Shown: positions 1 to 7,576, numbered from the stretch's first letter. The stretch: 9,045 nt of DNA from Mycobacterium sp. (GCA_025965815.1 JAOPWF010000630.1:1-9045), one strand, 5' to 3'. The notes: generated from the letters alone by a model not told the origin. Translations and numbers: made by a program.

Positions 1-1
1 C

Positions 2-331
2 GACCCGAACGGGCTGATTGGGCACTACGAGGAGACCGGATTCCAGGCCGTCGGCAGTGGCGCGCCGATGGCCCAGTAGGCCCATGCGCTGTTGGCGCAC
101 TTCCGGATGACCGAGCGCGACGTCGACTACGGCGTGCTGGCCGCGCTGCGGGTGCTCGACGCCCTGGATGCGTCATCGCCCAGCGTCGGCGGCCCGATGG
201 GCGTCTGCCGGATAACGCCTGACGGGGCTCGCCACCTCGAAGAGGACGAGATCGCGAAGGTTCGCGACCAGGTGCGCCGCTGGGTGGAACTGGAGCGCCA
301 AACGCTTGACCAGATCCTCAACGGATACGGC
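2..331 (+). pseudogene. Proteasome beta-type (Ntn hydrolase) homologue, C-terminal part, broken by in-frame TAG
   Basis: The gene enters from the left edge in frame 2. The reading ends in GSGAPMAQ, then TAG at 77-79, and continues in the same frame with AHALLAHFRMTERD and GGPMGVCRITPDG. The GSG-x-P-x-A segment followed by a helix and a 'xxIT-DG' strand resembles the second half of 20S proteasome beta-type and HslV-like Ntn hydrolases. The catalytic N-terminal Thr would lie outside the window. One C-to-T change (CAG to TAG) would explain the stop. The family-like part fades around base 331. The frame then stays open to 688 but runs antisense to the small gene at 356-580, so that extension is probably not native and the original stop may be lost. 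A restart at TTG 92 is possible but would lack the active site. Family assignment is moderately sure; inactivation is inferred from the TAG. Confidence 0.6.
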
Positions 332-355
332 TGTCCGTCCCGCGCGCACACGAAC

Positions 356-580
356 TCACTCCGCGCTGCTGAGCCGATTCCCGAGAAAGCGCAACAGGGC
401 CGGGTCGGTCGAGGTGAATCGCTCGACCTCCTCTCCGCCGTCGCACCGGAACAGCCCGATAGTCACAGCGTCGCGACGCCGGGACACCACACGCCAGTGG
501 GCTCCGCTGTCCTGCCATCGGCGCAACTCCGCGACGAGGTCTCGGGTGTCATCGTCGTCTTCGGTGTGTTCACCGCTCAC
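356..580 (-). CDS. Small conserved-looking hypothetical protein (74 aa)
   Basis: This 74-residue acidic protein starts at GTG (578-580) and ends at TGA (356-358). It is soluble, with no signal peptide or membrane segment. An acidic N-terminus (EDDDD, about residues 6-10) leads into an amphipathic helix (LVAELRRWQDSG). A beta-rich core follows, HWRVVSRRRDAVTIGLFRCD, then GGEEVERFTS, and a C-terminal helix, LLRFLGNRLSSAE. The composition and regular secondary-structure pattern look like a true protein, unlike the Arg/Ser-rich readings of the other frames here. I do not recognise a named family and assign no function. It lies between two decaying genes and opposes the stop-less extension of the proteasome-like frame. 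No strong Shine-Dalgarno sequence is visible before the GTG. Confidence 0.65.
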   Translation of the reverse strand: MSGEHTEDDDDTRDLVAELRRWQDSGAHWRVVSRRRDAVTIGLFRCDGGEEVERFTSTDPALLRFLGNRLSSAE

Positions 581-645
581 CGGTCCGGTTTACCCGCGTT
601 CCGCGATGAATGCCGGGACTGCTGGCGGCGTGAGACCATCGCCCG

Positions 646-1127
646 ATGCGGTTGGGATTGCACGTCTGGGGATCGGCGCGGGTGCTGAGCGTGCCGTGAT
701 CGACGCGGTAGCGATGGCCGCGGAGGGTTACGGACTCGCGACGCTGTGGTCCGGCGAGCACGTGGTCATGGTGGACCGGTCGAGAAGTCGCTACCCGTAC
801 TCCGACGACGGGCAGATCGCGGTGCCATCCGTCGCCGACTGGATCGAACCGTTGATTGGGTTGAGTTTCGCCGCGGCCGCCACCTCGAACATCGGCATCG
901 CGACCGGCGTGCTGCTGTTGCCCGAGCACAACCCGGTGCTGCTCGCCAAGCAGGCCGCCACCTCGCGGTCGCCCTGCGCGAACCGGGTCGCGGTGACGTG
1001 GCGATGCTCGCAGAGCTGGGGATCGACGAACTGGTACTCGTCGAGAGTCCGCCCGACGACCCCTCCGCGGCGCCGGATTGGGTGGGTGGGTGCTCTGGCC
1101 GACCATTGGATGTCGGAGGTGCGCTAA
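646..1127 (+). pseudogene. F420-dependent LLM-class oxidoreductase, frameshifted and internally deleted
   Basis: ATG 646 opens a reading MRLGLHVWG typical of LLM-class (luciferase-like, Rv2161c-type) oxidoreductases, but that frame stops at TGA 697-699. Homology continues in frame 3 from about 671 as GAGAERAVIDAVAMAAEGYG, then LATLWSGEHVVM, AAATSNIGIATGVLLLPEHN and LLAKQAAT, all characteristic of the family N-terminal half. One extra G in the G run at 668-671 would restore a single frame. After about base 963 the expected LDRLSGGR segment and roughly 120 residues are missing. The C-terminal end resumes in frame 2 (VAMLAELGIDELVLVESPP) and shifts once more at a (TGGG)3 run at 1079-1090 before ending in WVGALADHWMSEVR and TAA at 1125-1127. 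An uninterrupted 173-codon frame from ATG 606 could be annotated as a gene, but it splices mismatched pieces. Family members use F420H2; this copy should be inactive. Confidence 0.8.
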
Positions 1128-1148
1128 CGGGCGCGATACTCGTAAGCT

Positions 1149-2582
1149 CTAGGCGACATCTCGGACCGCGGCGCGTGCCGTTCTGGCCACTTCGTCTTCC
1201 CGCGCGTGCAGCAGGCCGTAGGTGAAGCCGTTCTCCCCTTGGGTGGTACCGCCCTCGTTGACCAGTCGCCGCAGGGTCGCCCGGGCAACGACACTGTCCT
1301 GAAAGTCACCAAGGACCGTCTGAATGTTCTTGTAGCGCTTGATCGTTCGGCGGGCACGCTTGCCTTCGAGCGGCGCAAGAAGTTCTGCGGCGTAGCGCGC
1401 CCGCTTGGCTGCCTTGCGCGCGCGGTGCAGCGGCGCGTCTCCGTTACCTTGGCTGTCCGCCTGGATAGCCTCCGCGAGGCGCCGATCGGCCTTGCGTTCC
1501 CCCCGGCGGGCGTACTTGTTCAGCGCCGCAGCGGTCGGAGGCATCGCGAACGGCATCTGGGCGCGCCACCGCTGCAGGATCAACAGGATCCGCAGGTACC
1601 TGGGTGAGTCCAGCGCGTCGTCGAGCCGTTCGCGGGCCGGCAACTCGATGGAGAGCAGTTCGCTGTTGATCCGGGCGGCCACCGGGCCGAGGACCAGTTC
1701 CGGGGACAGCTGTGCCAGGCCTTCGGCAAATCGGCGCCGCTGCACCTGGCAGTCGCGAACGTCGCCGAGCACTCCGGCGAACCACTTGAGCTCGCTTTCC
1801 ATATCGCCGACCACCGAGGGGTCGAGCAGCTTGCCGAACAGCCGCAGGGTGCTGCGCAGACGTCGTATCGCCACCCGGGTGTCGTGGATGACGTCCTTGC
1901 GGCGGCGCAACCCAAGGTCACCGTCGAAGATGGCGTCGATCTGCGCGGTCACATAGTCCGCGAACGCCCTTCCAGACCTGGATGTGATGCGTCTTGTTGG
2001 GTGACCAGGTGCCACGCGTGCGAGCTTCGAGGGATACCGGGACGGCTTGGCTCCCGCTCTCGTCAGTCGCTTGACCAGCTGACGAGGAGTCGTACTCGCG
2101 GCCGGACCGAGCTCGACTTCGACCTCCCGCCACGTCGTGTGCCGGCCTTCGCCCGTCGCGCTCACGTGATCGTCGGTCACCTCGGCGAAAAGCTGACGGC
2201 TTCTCGGGTCGGTCAGCCGGTACCGGTCCCGCACGGTGAAAACGGTCGCCAGCTTGACCAGCTCCTTGCCGAGTCTGATTCCGGTGAGCAGGTCAGCCAG
2301 GTCGGCGGGCAGCGTCTCGGACGCCTTTGCGTGGATCTCGATGCGCCCGTCGGCGTTCGGCACCTTCAAGTGCCAGCCCCGCTCGCTCTTCTCGCTACCC
2401 TCGCGGCGCCGCAGGGTGACGCCGTGGATCTGCAGATCGCGATCGATGGTGTCGTAGTACGTGCTGGTCAGTTTGACGGTGCTGTGCGCGACGGTTCCGC
2501 CTGCCACGATGTCGTCGAGGCGCGGCAACACGAAAAGGTCGTTGACGTCCCATTTGCTCTCGCGTTCCAGCAGTTCCTTCAT
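1149..2582 (-). CDS. CYTH and CHAD domain-containing protein (477 aa)
   Basis: This cytoplasmic two-domain protein starts at ATG 2580-2582, with a GGGGAG Shine-Dalgarno nine bases upstream (2592-2597). The open frame continues further upstream, but that part reads through another gene and is poor protein. Residues about 1-190 are a CYTH (triphosphate tunnel) domain: the signature ExExK is E6-E8-K10 in LLERESK, followed by TYYDT, LRRREG and WHLKVP strands and a late EVEVEL strand. Residues about 205-470 are a CHAD domain, with the His-centred helix HDTRVAIRRLRSTLRLF (H233) and a second repeat HRARKAAKRARYAAELL (H386). Many basic residues point inward, as expected for a polyanion binder. CYTH domains bind or hydrolyse triphosphates, and CHAD domains bind inorganic polyphosphate. 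The substrate of this protein is not known from sequence. It lies 76 bases after the DUF190 gene on the same strand, so co-transcription is possible. The length is normal for the family. Confidence 0.92.
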   Translation of the reverse strand: MKELLERESKWDVNDLFVLPRLDDIVAGGTVAHSTVKLTSTYYDTIDRDLQIHGVTLRRREGSEKSERGWHLKVPNADGRIEIHAKASETLPADLADLLTGIRLGKELVKLATVFTVRDRYRLTDPRSRQLFAEVTDDHVSATGEGRHTTWREVEVELGPAASTTPRQLVKRLTRAGAKPSRYPSKLARVAPGHPTRRITSRSGRAFADYVTAQIDAIFDGDLGLRRRKDVIHDTRVAIRRLRSTLRLFGKLLDPSVVGDMESELKWFAGVLGDVRDCQVQRRRFAEGLAQLSPELVLGPVAARINSELLSIELPARERLDDALDSPRYLRILLILQRWRAQMPFAMPPTAAALNKYARRGERKADRRLAEAIQADSQGNGDAPLHRARKAAKRARYAAELLAPLEGKRARRTIKRYKNIQTVLGDFQDSVVARATLRRLVNEGGTTQGENGFTYGLLHAREDEVARTARAAVRDVA

Positions 2583-2591
2583 CCAGCAAGG

Positions 2592-2597
2592 CTCCCC
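2592..2597 (-). promoter_or_regulatory. Ribosome binding site of the CYTH-CHAD gene
   Basis: GGGGAG on the reverse strand, nine bases before ATG 2582. It decides the start, because the frame is open for another 59 codons upstream with no better site. Confidence 0.6.
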
Positions 2598-2658
2598 GGA
2601 CAAGTCGGTGGTGAAACATTCCCCGCTAAATGACCATGCCAGGAACACATGCCAGGCA

Positions 2659-3762
2659 TCAGTAGTCGTAGTGGGCCAGCTCGGTGCTGCCGCGCCGCGC
2701 GCCACCGTCGACCAACAGCAAAGCAGGCACCATTTCGCTGGTGACCAGGCCGTGCTCACCCGTGACGGTGTCCACGATGTCGAAGCTGCGGGCGATGCTT
2801 TCCGGGGTATCGACGATGATCGTCGTCACGGGCACCTGCCTACCGAGCTGCAGCAGCCTGTCGCCGTGCGGACGGTGCGCACCGTGAAAGCCCCAGACCC
2901 CACGCAGGACGGTTGCGCCGCTGGCCGTCCCCGATTCGCGTAGTCGCCGGATCAGCGCGCGGTGGATGGGCACACCTTCGTACCGGGTGGTCTCGGAGGT
3001 GTAGATCATCAGCTTCTGCCACAGTGGCCGTCCGTCATCGTCGGCACTGGGCAATGGATCGGGCCGCGCGAGCTGTTCGCCGTCGCGTTTGCACACCCGC
3101 ACCCGTTCGATGGTGATGATTGGGCGCCGCAGCAGCTCGCCGACTTCGGGCACCACTTGTGCAATCTGTTCCGCGGCGCCGACGGCGATGATCATCATCG
3201 GGACGTTGACGTTGCGGTTGAAGAACCGTGCGCGATGGCGCTGCCCATGAGCGGTGCCGTCGACGCCTAGGAAGGCCGATGCGCCCGCCAGGCCGCGCCG
3301 ATACAGCAGGTCGCAGACCGCCTGGTACGCGGGCGAGCCGGCCGCGCGCTCCTGACGGCCTACGTAAACGGTCAGCTTGACCGCCTCATGCAATGCGGCC
3401 GGAACGGCAAACGGCGATGCGTCGCCGTTGCTATCAATTCCGATGTCGCCGTCGATGAGTCGGGCCCGCTCGAGCGTGATCAGTCCGCGGGGCGTTATCG
3501 CAACGACGTCGTCGACCAGGTCTGCAATCTTGGCGTGGGTGTCCACCGCCGCGACCGCTACTGGCGGGTCCTCGGAAAGGCTCAGCGATGTATCGCTGCG
3601 CAGTTGGTGACGCGGCCCGAAACCGGCGATCCCGCGCAGCATCACACTTGTCGCCACCTGGCGGTCACCGTACAGCCCGAGCATCTCCTCGGCGAGGAAG
3701 CGCCCATCGGTACGTTGGCGCTCCCCGAAGTATGCGGTCAGTTTGAGGCAGTCGTCGTTCAC
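2659..3762 (-). CDS. Triple DUF190 domain protein (367 aa)
   Basis: The start is GTG 3760-3762, which overlaps the stop of the preceding crcB by four bases (GTGA); a GGGGA lies six bases upstream. Three copies of the about 100-residue DUF190 domain occur in tandem. Copy 1, about residues 5-103, begins CLKLTAYFGE and ends VVAITPRGLITLERARL. Copy 2, about 127-222, begins AVKLTVYVGR and ends LLRRPIITIERVRV. Copy 3, about 248-350, begins LWQKLMIYTSE and ends GEHGLVTSEMVPALLL. Each has the central LRG/FLGV-G-F-G turn and a mid-domain strand with V-AVDT, MIIAVG or TIIVDT. DUF190 belongs to a ferredoxin-like, PII-related fold family often found beside crcB; its biochemical role is not established. 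The size and place match, from memory, M. tuberculosis Rv3071. I infer a soluble partner or regulator of the fluoride channels. Confidence 0.88.
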   Translation of the reverse strand: MNDDCLKLTAYFGERQRTDGRFLAEEMLGLYGDRQVATSVMLRGIAGFGPRHQLRSDTSLSLSEDPPVAVAAVDTHAKIADLVDDVVAITPRGLITLERARLIDGDIGIDSNGDASPFAVPAALHEAVKLTVYVGRQERAAGSPAYQAVCDLLYRRGLAGASAFLGVDGTAHGQRHRARFFNRNVNVPMMIIAVGAAEQIAQVVPEVGELLRRPIITIERVRVCKRDGEQLARPDPLPSADDDGRPLWQKLMIYTSETTRYEGVPIHRALIRRLRESGTASGATVLRGVWGFHGAHRPHGDRLLQLGRQVPVTTIIVDTPESIARSFDIVDTVTGEHGLVTSEMVPALLLVDGGARRGSTELAHYDY

Positions 3763-4124
3763 ACCTGTTCCCCGATCCACAGCCCGAGCGCGGCCGCGGC
3801 GATCCCGAGCACGACGCTGAGGATGATATTGGCCGCCGCAGACCAGATCTGGCGTTCCTCGCCGAGACGTTGTGTCTCCAGCATCCACGTCGAGAAGGTC
3901 GTGTAGGCGCCGACGAATGCGGTGCCCGCGAGCAGCGCGACGTTGTGCGGCAGTGCGAGACCCGTAAGGAAGCCGAGCAGCAGCGCACCGCTGAGGTTGA
4001 CCGTCAGCGTGCCGAACGGGAACGAACCCGCCACGTGGCGCGCCACCGTGCGGTCGACGAGGAAACGCAGCACCGAGCCGATACCACCGATTGCCATGAC
4101 GCCGGCCCATAGCGCGCCGTTCAT
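3759..4124 (-). CDS. crcB: Fluoride channel FluC/CrcB, second subunit (121 aa)
   Basis: This is a four-helix integral membrane protein of the Fluc/CrcB family, which exports fluoride as a dual-topology or paired dimer. The start is ATG 4122-4124, overlapping the previous crcB stop by ATGA; the TGA stop in turn overlaps the DUF190 start. Family signatures are [15 protein letters not shown] with the conserved Asn (N43) and [13 protein letters not shown] (about residues 71-83), the TTFST motif of the fluoride pore. Helices are roughly at 5-23, 37-57, 62-82 and 96-117. The loop after helix 1 (RTVARH) and the loop after helix 3 (LGEERQ) carry the positive charge, while both ends are poor in it. 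The positive-inside rule therefore predicts the N-terminus outside, opposite to the partner subunit. The length is normal. The crcB1/crcB2 numbering is not assigned. Confidence 0.93.
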   Translation of the reverse strand: MNGALWAGVMAIGGIGSVLRFLVDRTVARHVAGSFPFGTLTVNLSGALLLGFLTGLALPHNVALLAGTAFVGAYTTFSTWMLETQRLGEERQIWSAAANIILSVVLGIAAAALGLWIGEQV

Positions 4125-4519
4125 GCGCGCGCCCGTACCCGCCGGACCAACGTCGTGGCGATGTACACGGCGGCAAGGCCCGCAGCGATGCTCGCAGCCG
4201 TGTAGCCGATCGCGAGGCCATAGTGATGGTGCTCGAGCATCTTGACGGTTTCGACCTGCATGGTCGAGAAGGTGGTCAGCCCGCCGCACAGTCCCGTTCC
4301 TAATAGCGGCCGTCGATAGCTCGACAACGGCAGCCTCTCCAGTAGCCGGGTGGTGAAGTAACCCAACAGGAACGCCCCGACGATGTTGACTGCGAACGTG
4401 GGCCACGGCCATCGGGCGGGATCTTGAGCGGCCAGGGTGCCCAGCGTTGCCCTGGCAACGGTGCCCAGCGCGCCGCCGACGAAGATGGCCGCCAGTTCGC
4501 GGTTGTCGTGACCGAACAC
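4121..4519 (-). CDS. crcB: Fluoride channel FluC/CrcB, first subunit (132 aa)
   Basis: This is the first gene of the crcB-crcB-DUF190 operon. The start is GTG 4517-4519, nine bases after a strong GGAAGGAG ribosome site (4529-4536). The frame is open much further upstream, antisense to pgm, and that part is ignored. Four predicted helices lie near residues 9-29, 40-59, 71-95 and 102-123. Family motifs are [14 protein letters not shown] (conserved Asn N45) and [17 protein letters not shown] (about 74-90). Positive charge falls in the loop after helix 2 (R58, R62, R69, R70) and at the C-terminus (RRVRARA), predicting N- and C-termini inside, the reverse of the downstream subunit. Family knowledge: paired crcB genes make heterodimers with antiparallel subunits. 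Length of 132 agrees, from memory, with M. tuberculosis Rv3069. Confidence 0.93.
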   Translation of the reverse strand: MFGHDNRELAAIFVGGALGTVARATLGTLAAQDPARWPWPTFAVNIVGAFLLGYFTTRLLERLPLSSYRRPLLGTGLCGGLTTFSTMQVETVKMLEHHHYGLAIGYTAASIAAGLAAVYIATTLVRRVRARA

Positions 4520-4528
4520 GCCGTCGAT

Positions 4529-4536
4529 CTCCTTCC
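4529..4536 (-). promoter_or_regulatory. Ribosome binding site of the first crcB gene
   Basis: GGAAGGAG on the reverse strand, nine bases before GTG 4519. It is the strongest Shine-Dalgarno in the cluster and decides the start; the two following genes are instead entered through stop/start overlaps. Confidence 0.7.
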
Positions 4537-4552
4537 TGGTGCAGTCTGACGC

Positions 4553-4558
4553 ACGGTA
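4553..4558 (-). promoter_or_regulatory. Possible -10 element for the fluC operon
   Basis: TACCGT on the reverse strand fits the mycobacterial TANNNT -10 pattern and lies 34 bases before the GTG start, leaving a short leader that contains the ribosome site. No matching -35 stands out: a GGAAAC lies 19 bases upstream and TTGCCC is 25 bases away. This is a weak assignment in a 120-base divergent intergenic region shared with pgm. Confidence 0.25.
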
Positions 4559-4589
4559 GCCGAGCGTGCTGAGGATCGTTTCCGGGCAA

Positions 4590-4616
4590 GGCGCCGGACC
4601 ACCAGACAGGGGCGCC
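4590..4616. repeat. GGCGCC inverted repeat in the pgm/crcB divergent region
   Basis: Two copies of the self-complementary hexamer GGCGCC (4590-4595 and 4611-4616) flank a 15-base spacer between the divergent pgm and crcB starts. It could be an operator or a small hairpin, but GGCGCC is common in GC-rich DNA, so chance is a serious alternative. Confidence 0.3.
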
Positions 4617-4639
4617 AGGTGCGAGCAGAATCTGTAGAC

Positions 4640-6274
4640 ATGGCTGCTAATCCGCGTGCCGGCCAACCGGCGCGGCCCGAAGACCTCATTGATGTAGCTC
4701 AGGTGGTGACGGCGTACTACACCGTTGAACCCGACCCCGAGAATGTGGACCAGCAGGTGGCGTTCGGTACGTCCGGCCACCGCGGGTCCAGCCTGGACGC
4801 AGCGTTCAACGAGGCGCATATCCTGGCCACCACGCAGGCCATCGCCGAGTACCGCGCCGCGCAGGGCACCACCGGTCCGCTGTTCATCGGCCGCGACACC
4901 CATGCCCTTTCGGAGCCCGCGTGGGCTTCCGCGCTGGAGGTGCTCGCCGCCAATGACGTTGTCGCGATGATCGATTCGGCTGGCCGCTACACCCCGACGC
5001 CTGCGGTCAGCCACGCCATCCTGGCCTTCAACCGCGGTCGCGACAGCGACTTGGCGGACGGCATCGTTGTGACGCCGTCGCACAATCCGCCTCGCGACGG
5101 CGGCTTCAAGTACAACCCGCCGAACGGCGGGCCGGCTGACACCGACGCGACGAGCGTGATCGCCAAGCGGGCCAACGAGATCCTGCGGGACGGACTGAAG
5201 GCCGTGAAGCGGATCCCGCTGGCCCGGGCTTTGACGACCGCGCAGCGCCACGACTATATGGATGCCTACGTCGACGACCTGCCCAACGTGGTCGACATCC
5301 ACGCCATCCGCGCGCAGGGCATCCGTATCGGCGCCGACCCACTCGGCGGCGCCAGTGTCGACTATTGGGGCGCGATCGCCGAGAAGCACAATCTCGACCT
5401 GACGGTCGTCAACCCGCTCGTCGACGCGACGTGGCGGTTCATGACGCTGGACACCGACGGCAAGATCCGGATGGACTGCAGCTCTGCCAACGCGATGGCG
5501 TCGCTGATCGCCAACCGCGATTCCTATCAGATCGCCACCGGCAACGACGCGGACTCCGACCGGCACGGCATCGTCACCCCGGACGGCGGCCTGCTCAACC
5601 CGAACCACTATCTGGCCGTGGCGATCGACTACCTGTACACCAACCGGCCGTCGTGGCCGTCGAGCACGGCGGTCGGCAAGACCGCGGTGAGCTCGTCGAT
5701 CATCGACAGAGTGGTCGGCGGGCTGGGCCGCAAGCTCAACGAGGTGCCGGTCGGATTCAAGTGGTTTGTCGACGGATTGATCAGCGGCGACATCGGTTTC
5801 GGCGGCGAGGAGAGCGCGGGCGCGTCGTTCCTGCGCAACGACGGGTCGGTGTGGACCACCGACAAAGACGGCATCATCCTGGCGCTGCTGGCGTCGGAGA
5901 TCCTGGCCGTCACCGGGTCGACCCCGTCGCAGCGCTACGCGGCCCTGGCGGAGAAGTATGGCGCGCCCACCTACGCCCGCATCGACGCGCCCGCCAATCG
6001 TGACCAGAAGGCCCGGCTGGCGAAGCTGTCGCCCGAGGAGGTGACGGCTACCGAGCTGGCGGGGGAGGAGATCACCGCCAAGCTCACCACCGCACCCGGC
6101 AACGGCGCTCCACTCGGCGGGTTGAAGGTGACAACGGAGAACGCCTGGTTCGCCGCACGTCCGTCGGGTACCGAGGATGTCTACAAGATCTACGCCGAGT
6201 CCTTCAAGGGGCCCGAACACCTGGCGGAGGTGCAGGACGCCGCGCGCGAGGTGGTCAATAAGGTCATCCAATAA
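4640..6274 (+). CDS. pgm: Phosphoglucomutase, alpha-D-glucose phosphate-specific (544 aa)
   Basis: This cytoplasmic enzyme interconverts glucose 1-phosphate and glucose 6-phosphate, linking glycolysis to glycogen, trehalose and cell-wall sugar-nucleotide synthesis. All landmarks of the alpha-D-phosphohexomutase family are present. They are FGTSGHRG (42-49), the phosphoserine loop TPSHNP (catalytic Ser147), the metal loop GNDADSDRH (Asp303, Asp305, Asp307), the sugar-binding GGEES (388-392) and the phosphate-binding [12 protein letters not shown] (507-518). ATG 4640 gives [16 protein letters not shown], which matches the mycobacterial PgmA N-terminus (M. tuberculosis Rv3068c, from memory). The frame is open seven codons further upstream, but that part is not family-like. 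There is no clear Shine-Dalgarno before the ATG, so a leaderless or near-leaderless transcript is possible. The gene diverges from the fluC operon, and the MFS gene follows after nine bases. Length is full and no defects are seen. Confidence 0.97.
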   Translation: MAANPRAGQPARPEDLIDVAQVVTAYYTVEPDPENVDQQVAFGTSGHRGSSLDAAFNEAHILATTQAIAEYRAAQGTTGPLFIGRDTHALSEPAWASALEVLAANDVVAMIDSAGRYTPTPAVSHAILAFNRGRDSDLADGIVVTPSHNPPRDGGFKYNPPNGGPADTDATSVIAKRANEILRDGLKAVKRIPLARALTTAQRHDYMDAYVDDLPNVVDIHAIRAQGIRIGADPLGGASVDYWGAIAEKHNLDLTVVNPLVDATWRFMTLDTDGKIRMDCSSANAMASLIANRDSYQIATGNDADSDRHGIVTPDGGLLNPNHYLAVAIDYLYTNRPSWPSSTAVGKTAVSSSIIDRVVGGLGRKLNEVPVGFKWFVDGLISGDIGFGGEESAGASFLRNDGSVWTTDKDGIILALLASEILAVTGSTPSQRYAALAEKYGAPTYARIDAPANRDQKARLAKLSPEEVTATELAGEEITAKLTTAPGNGAPLGGLKVTTENAWFAARPSGTEDVYKIYAESFKGPEHLAEVQDAAREVVNKVIQ

Positions 6275-6283
6275 GGTCGCAGC

Positions 6284-7567
6284 GTGAGTTCTCTGACGGA
6301 GGGCGACTGTCCGCAGGATTGTCCGCCGACCAATCGGGATAAGCCACGACTGCCGCGTGAAGTCTGGGTACTGATCGCCTCGAACGCGGTGATCGCGCTC
6401 GGCTACGGCGTTGTCGCGCCGGTGCTGCCGCAGTACGCCCGCAACTTCGGTGTGAGCATCAGCGCCGCGACGTTCGTAATCACGGCGTTCGCACTTATGC
6501 GGCTGTGTGCCGCGCCGGCTAGTGGCGTGTTGGTACAGCGGCTGGGCGAGCGCCGCGTCTATCTGACCGGCCTGCTGATCGTCGCGCTCTCCACGGGCGC
6601 GTGCGCGTTCGCCCAGACGTACTGGCAGCTGCTGCTGTTCCGTTCGCTCGGCGGTCTCGGCTCGGCGATGTTCACCGTCTCGTCGCTCAGTCTGATGATC
6701 CGTATCTCACCACCGGACGCCCGTGGTCGCGTCGCGGGCATGTTCTCCTCGGCGTTCCTGGTGGGGTCGGTGGGCGGCCCTGTGCTGGGCAGTGTCACCG
6801 CAGGCCTGGGATTGTCCATGCCGTTCGTCATCTACGGTGTCGCGCTCCTGATCGCCGCGGCCGTGGTCTTCATCAGGCTGCGGAATTCTTCACTCGCCGC
6901 GCGCGACGAGCAGACCGAGGCCGTCATCTCGGTACGGACGGCGCTGCGCAACGGTGCGTACCGCGCCGCACTCATCTCCAACTTCGCGACTGGGTGGTCG
7001 GCGTTCGGCCTGCGAATCGCGCTGGTGCCGTTGTTCGTGGTGGAGGTGCTGGGTCGCAGCGCCGGGATGGCCGGCCTGGCCCTGGCGACGTTCGCGGTGG
7101 GCAATGTCTCTGCGGTGATTCCGAGTGGCTACCTGTCCGACCGGGTCGGCCGGCGCGTCCTGCTGATCTGCGGTCTGACGGTGTCGGCAGGATCGACCGC
7201 TCTGGTGGGCTTCAGCTCCTCGCTGCCGGTGTTCATCGCGGCCGCATTCGTGACCGGCGCGGCGACCGGGATGTTCATCTCGCCGCAGCAGGCGGCCGTC
7301 GCCGACATCATCGGCAGCAAGGCCCGCGCCGGCACCGCGGTGGCGACATTCCAGATGATGTCCGACCTGGGCGCGATCATCGGGTCGCTGGTCGTCGGCC
7401 AGATCGCACAGCACCTGTCCTTCGGCTGGGCCTTCGCCATCAGCGGTTGCATTCTGCTGGTGGCGTCCGCCGGCTGGGTGCTGGCGCCCGAGACCCGAGT
7501 GCGGCCGGCCACGGAGCACACGCCGGCTCGTGCCCTTGGCCCGGAGGCTGCCGGGGAACTGCCGTGA
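6284..7567 (+). CDS. MFS transporter, drug:H+ antiporter (DHA1)-like (427 aa)
   Basis: This inner-membrane secondary transporter has about 12 predicted helices. The start is GTG 6284, nine bases after the pgm stop, with AAGG overlapping that stop, so it is probably co-transcribed with pgm. A short Cys/Pro-containing cytoplasmic N-terminus (about 1-26) leads to helix 1 ([20 protein letters not shown]). A motif A-like loop lies after helix 2 ([12 protein letters not shown], 80-91), and the canonical motif A is at the matching point of the second half ([11 protein letters not shown], 281-291). A motif C-like helix 5, [10 protein letters not shown] (161-170), is a mark of antiporters. The central cytoplasmic loop is about 200-228. 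Substrate cannot be told from sequence; efflux is favoured by motif C. The C-terminal 25 residues are a polar tail. Linkage to pgm is positional only. Confidence 0.9.
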   Translation: MSSLTEGDCPQDCPPTNRDKPRLPREVWVLIASNAVIALGYGVVAPVLPQYARNFGVSISAATFVITAFALMRLCAAPASGVLVQRLGERRVYLTGLLIVALSTGACAFAQTYWQLLLFRSLGGLGSAMFTVSSLSLMIRISPPDARGRVAGMFSSAFLVGSVGGPVLGSVTAGLGLSMPFVIYGVALLIAAAVVFIRLRNSSLAARDEQTEAVISVRTALRNGAYRAALISNFATGWSAFGLRIALVPLFVVEVLGRSAGMAGLALATFAVGNVSAVIPSGYLSDRVGRRVLLICGLTVSAGSTALVGFSSSLPVFIAAAFVTGAATGMFISPQQAAVADIIGSKARAGTAVATFQMMSDLGAIIGSLVVGQIAQHLSFGWAFAISGCILLVASAGWVLAPETRVRPATEHTPARALGPEAAGELP

Positions 7568-7576
7568 CCAGCGAAT

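Noticed and set aside
2..331. TAG read-through or recoding in the proteasome-like gene
   Set aside because: No downstream recoding structure was seen, the end of the frame is also abnormal, and the next gene is a pseudogene, so simple decay is more likely.
1884..2633. A 249-codon forward frame opposite the CYTH-CHAD gene
   Set aside because: It is antisense to a protein with clear CYTH and CHAD motifs and shows no domain of its own.
2583..2759. Longer N-terminus of the CYTH-CHAD protein starting at 2759
   Set aside because: The extra 59 residues overlap the DUF190 gene, are Trp/Cys/Thr-rich, and precede the ExExK motif that normally lies at the very N-terminus.
4520..4639. Fluoride (crcB) riboswitch upstream of the fluC operon
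   Set aside because: I looked for the conserved GGCGAUGG-type core and pseudoknot pattern on the reverse strand and saw none; the leader is also too short.
4121..6271. A 716-codon open frame on the reverse strand across pgm
   Set aside because: It is antisense to a full, well-recognised phosphoglucomutase and reads as Arg/Gly/Val-rich low-quality protein; only its last 132 codons (crcB) are real. Such frames are common opposite GC-rich genes.
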